Assembly (NCBI GenBank): GCA_934371475.1
Contig: CAKRNX010000105.1
Location: 1-7,796 of the forward strand
Direction of reading: 5' to 3'
From: an uncultured Lachnospiraceae bacterium
Lineage (GTDB): Bacteria; Bacillota; Clostridia; Lachnospirales; Lachnospiraceae
Length of the DNA: 7,796 bases
This document shows positions 5,893-7,796 of this stretch, piece by piece. A model generated the notes under the pieces. It did not search any database. It had not been told where the DNA came from and saw nothing but the letters and a program-made list of their open reading frames with translations. A program made the position numbers and the translations under genes. Position 1 is the first letter of the stretch; the number at the start of each line of letters is the position of its first letter.

Positions 5893-6771
5893 ATGAAATT
5901 TGGGTGTAATTATTCTTTCTGGCAGAATGAATGGGATTTTTCCGTCCAGGATTATCTCGATATGACGAAACGTCTGTCAGATGTGGGATTTGATGTCATT
6001 GAAATCAGCGCAGATCATCTGTATCATATGGATGATGAGAGCATTACAAAGCTGAAAACACAGGGAAAACAATGTGGAATGGAGTTTTCTACCAATTCCG
6101 GTCCGGCCAAAAAGTATGATCTGGCTTCTTCCAAGGAAGAAGTAAGGGAGTGTGGAATTGCATATTTTGAAAAAATATTTGAAAATATGCATAAATTAGG
6201 CTCTAAAATTCTGGTAGGAGCGATTTATTCTTTCTGGCCTACTGATTTTCAGGAGACAGATAAGGAGGCTGCCTGGGAGAGAAGCATTGCGTGTCTGAAA
6301 CGTCTGAGCAAAACAGCAGAAAAACTGGATCTTACGGTAGCTTTGGAAGTATTGAACAGGAATGAGACGTATATTTTAAATGACTGTGCAGAAGCGAGCG
6401 ACTATGTGGGAAGGATCGGAAGCAAGAATATTAATATTCTACTGGATACCTATCACATGAATATCGAAGAAGACAATATGTATGATGCGATCCGGAAAGC
6501 GGGAGATATGCTGGGTCATGTACACGTGGGAGAGTGCAACCGCAAGCTTCCGGGCATGAACAACAGCATCGACTGGCCGGAGATCGGAAAAGCACTGCGT
6601 GACATTAATTATGAAGGCTACGTGGTTATGGAACCGTTCCTGTTAAAAGGCGGGGCAGTGGGACGTGACTGCAGAGTGTTCAGAGATCTGAGCAACCATG
6701 CAGATGAGGCACAGATGAATCAGTACATTTCCGATTCACTGAAATTCCTGAAAAAGTGCTGTGAGGCATAA
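5893..6771 (+). CDS. Ketose 3-epimerase-like protein (D-allulose/D-tagatose 3-epimerase family)
   Basis: This 292-residue TIM barrel belongs to the xylose-isomerase-like/AP-endonuclease 2 family and closely follows the D-psicose (allulose) and D-tagatose 3-epimerases, which interconvert free ketoses at C3 with a divalent metal. Segments that match what I recall of the Clostridium cellulolyticum enzyme are GAIYSFWPTDF (109-119), LEVLNRNETY (151-160), LLDTYHMNIEED (183-194), HVHVGECNRKLPG (209-221) and VVMEPF (244-249). The metal ligands are predicted as Glu152, Asp185, His211 and Glu247, and Glu158, His188 and Arg217 fit the substrate-binding positions. No signal peptide is seen, so it is cytoplasmic. 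It is the last gene before a strong terminator and shares a transcript with the GntR gene. It probably feeds the FGGY kinase by turning the imported ketose into the kinase's substrate (inferred). The exact sugar, or a role as an isomerase or inositol-type enzyme of the same fold, cannot be settled from sequence. Confidence 0.9.
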   Translation: MKFGCNYSFWQNEWDFSVQDYLDMTKRLSDVGFDVIEISADHLYHMDDESITKLKTQGKQCGMEFSTNSGPAKKYDLASSKEEVRECGIAYFEKIFENMHKLGSKILVGAIYSFWPTDFQETDKEAAWERSIACLKRLSKTAEKLDLTVALEVLNRNETYILNDCAEASDYVGRIGSKNINILLDTYHMNIEEDNMYDAIRKAGDMLGHVHVGECNRKLPGMNNSIDWPEIGKALRDINYEGYVVMEPFLLKGGAVGRDCRVFRDLSNHADEAQMNQYISDSLKFLKKCCEA

Positions 6772-6777
6772 TTTTTG

Positions 6778-6841
6778 AAAAACTCCCTTCTAGGCAGACA
6801 GGAGAAAAGTTAAAATCTTGTCAGCCTAGAAGGGAGTTTTT
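6778..6841. terminator. Bidirectional intrinsic terminator between convergent genes
   Basis: CTCCCTTCTAGGC (6783-6795) pairs perfectly over 13 bp with GCCTAGAAGGGAG (6824-6836). AAAAA (6778-6782) and TTTTT (6837-6841) extend this to 18 bp and supply a U-tract on either strand. An inner GACAGGA/TCTTGTC stem (6797-6803 with 6816-6822, one G-T pair) continues across a one-base mismatch to a loop of about 12 bases. It ends both the plus-strand sugar locus and the minus-strand ABC-F gene. Confidence 0.93.
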
Positions 6842-6850
6842 GGTTAAAAA

Positions 6851-7796
6851 TCAGTCATCATCCTCAGTATTAAGCGCAGTGTAAACAGAACGTTTTCTTG
6901 CCATCTCATCGCTTGCAAGATATTCATCGTAAGTAGTGATCTTGTCAATCAGCTTGCCGTTTGGCAGGATCTCCATGATACGGTTAGCAGTTGTCTGTAC
7001 AATCTGGTGGTCGCGGGATGCAAAAAGCATAACTCCGGGGAATTTAATCATACCATTGTTCAGTGCCGTGATGCTTTCCATATCCAGATGGTTCGTGGGT
7101 TCATCAAAAATCAGCACATTGGCACCGGAGATCATCATTTTAGAGAGAAGGCAGCGCACCTTTTCACCTCCGGAAAGCACACGAACTTTTTTGATGCCGT
7201 CATCACCGGCGAAAAGCATACGTCCCAGGAAGCCACGGACATAGGTAGCGTCCTTAATTTCAGAAAACTGGGTCAGCCAATCGGCAATCACCAGGTCATT
7301 GTCGAACTCTTTTGTATTGTCTTTTGGGAAGTACGCGCGGGAAGTGGTAACGCCCCATTTAAAGGATCCCTCATCCGGCTCTATTTCACCCATTAGAATT
7401 TTGAAGAATGTGGTTTTTGCCAGTTCGTTTCCGCCGACAAATGCAACCTTGTCATCGTGTCCCAGTGTAAAAGTGATGTTATCGAGAACTTTAACGCCGT
7501 CGATCGTCTTGGAAAGATTTTCTACCATAAGGACTTCGTTTCCGATTTCACGGTTTGGACGGAAGTCAATATACGGATATTTGCGGCTGGAAGGTTTGAT
7601 CTCGTCCAGCTCAATTTTTTCCAGCGCACGTTTTCTGGAAGTAGCCTGCTTGGATTTGGAGGCATTCGCGGAGAAACGCTGGATAAATTCCTGCAGCTCC
7701 TTGATTTTTTCTTCCTTCTTCTTATTAGCTTCCTTCATCTGCTTGATCATCAGCTGGCTGGACTCATACCAGAAGTCGTAGTTTCCGGCGTACAGC
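6851..7796 (-). CDS. ABC-F family ATPase, C-terminal part (YkpA/YbiT-like)
   Basis: The minus-strand frame ends at TGA 6853-6851 and stays open to the window edge, giving 314 visible residues. The first domain and start codon lie beyond 7796. A Met codon at 7750 is internal, because the family block YAGNYDFWYESSQ precedes it in frame. Seen in order are the lysine- and glutamate-rich helical interdomain linker (about residues 16-70), then the second ATPase domain: a Walker A-like VGGNELAKTT (120-129, not canonical GxxGxGKST), signature VLSGGEKVR (206-214), Walker B VLIFDEPTNHLD (227-238) and the switch region FASRDHQIV (258-266), where Arg occupies the usual His position. It ends in an acidic tail. 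ABC-F proteins have no membrane part and act on ribosomes in translation or antibiotic protection. Nothing suggests a resistance role here. It converges on the sugar locus and appears functionally unrelated. Confidence 0.92.
   Translation of the reverse strand, partial: LYAGNYDFWYESSQLMIKQMKEANKKKEEKIKELQEFIQRFSANASKSKQATSRKRALEKIELDEIKPSSRKYPYIDFRPNREIGNEVLMVENLSKTIDGVKVLDNITFTLGHDDKVAFVGGNELAKTTFFKILMGEIEPDEGSFKWGVTTSRAYFPKDNTKEFDNDLVIADWLTQFSEIKDATYVRGFLGRMLFAGDDGIKKVRVLSGGEKVRCLLSKMMISGANVLIFDEPTNHLDMESITALNNGMIKFPGVMLFASRDHQIVQTTANRIMEILPNGKLIDKITTYDEYLASDEMARKRSVYTALNTEDDD

Noticed and set aside
7299..7781. 160-codon plus-strand open frame at the right edge
   Set aside because: It is the complement of the ABC-F coding sequence, which has unmistakable Walker B and signature motifs on the minus strand.
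1..7796. CRISPR arrays, tRNA or rRNA genes, insertion sequences, phage genes
   Set aside because: No regularly spaced repeats, cloverleaf or rRNA-like sequence, transposase motifs or terminal inverted repeats were seen.

Overview
The window reads as a piece of a gut-type Gram-positive chromosome, most likely a Clostridia/Lachnospiraceae member. The basis is moderate GC by eye, purine-rich AGGAGG-type ribosome sites before nearly every gene, a RbsA-type sugar ABC transporter, and an ABC-F ATPase and allulose/tagatose-3-epimerase-like protein that resemble Clostridia homologues from memory. No search was run, so the taxon is an inference.

Positions 1-6771 are one plus-strand carbohydrate-uptake and catabolism locus. 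In order it holds the 3' end of a sugar-binding lipoprotein gene (1-420), a hairpin-bearing spacer, a dual-domain sugar ABC ATPase (520-2073), a divergent DeoC-family class I aldolase (2088-2756), a small SGNH/GDSL esterase resembling the MsAcT arylesterase family (2776-3438), an FGGY carbohydrate kinase (3547-5067), a GntR/HutC-type regulator with a UTRA ligand domain (5152-5868) and a ketose 3-epimerase-like TIM-barrel protein (5893-6771). No permease lies between or after the transport genes, so it must lie upstream of the window or elsewhere. A well-formed sigma-A promoter (TTTACT, 17 bp, TATAAT) precedes the regulator. The regulator and epimerase can therefore be transcribed separately from the upstream genes.

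Taken together the genes suggest this route: import of a sugar or sugar derivative, removal of an acyl group by the esterase, C3 epimerisation of a ketose, phosphorylation by the kinase, and C-C cleavage by the aldolase, under control of a phosphosugar- or sugar-sensing GntR repressor. The substrate cannot be read from the sequence. The aldolase keeps the Schiff-base lysine and its catalytic partners but differs in the loops that bind phosphate in classical deoxyribose-phosphate aldolase, so 2-deoxyribose-5-phosphate may not be its substrate.

A strong two-way terminator (6778-6841) closes the locus. Beyond it, on the minus strand, is the C-terminal part of an ABC-F family ATPase (6851-7796, cut by the window edge), which looks like an unrelated housekeeping neighbour.
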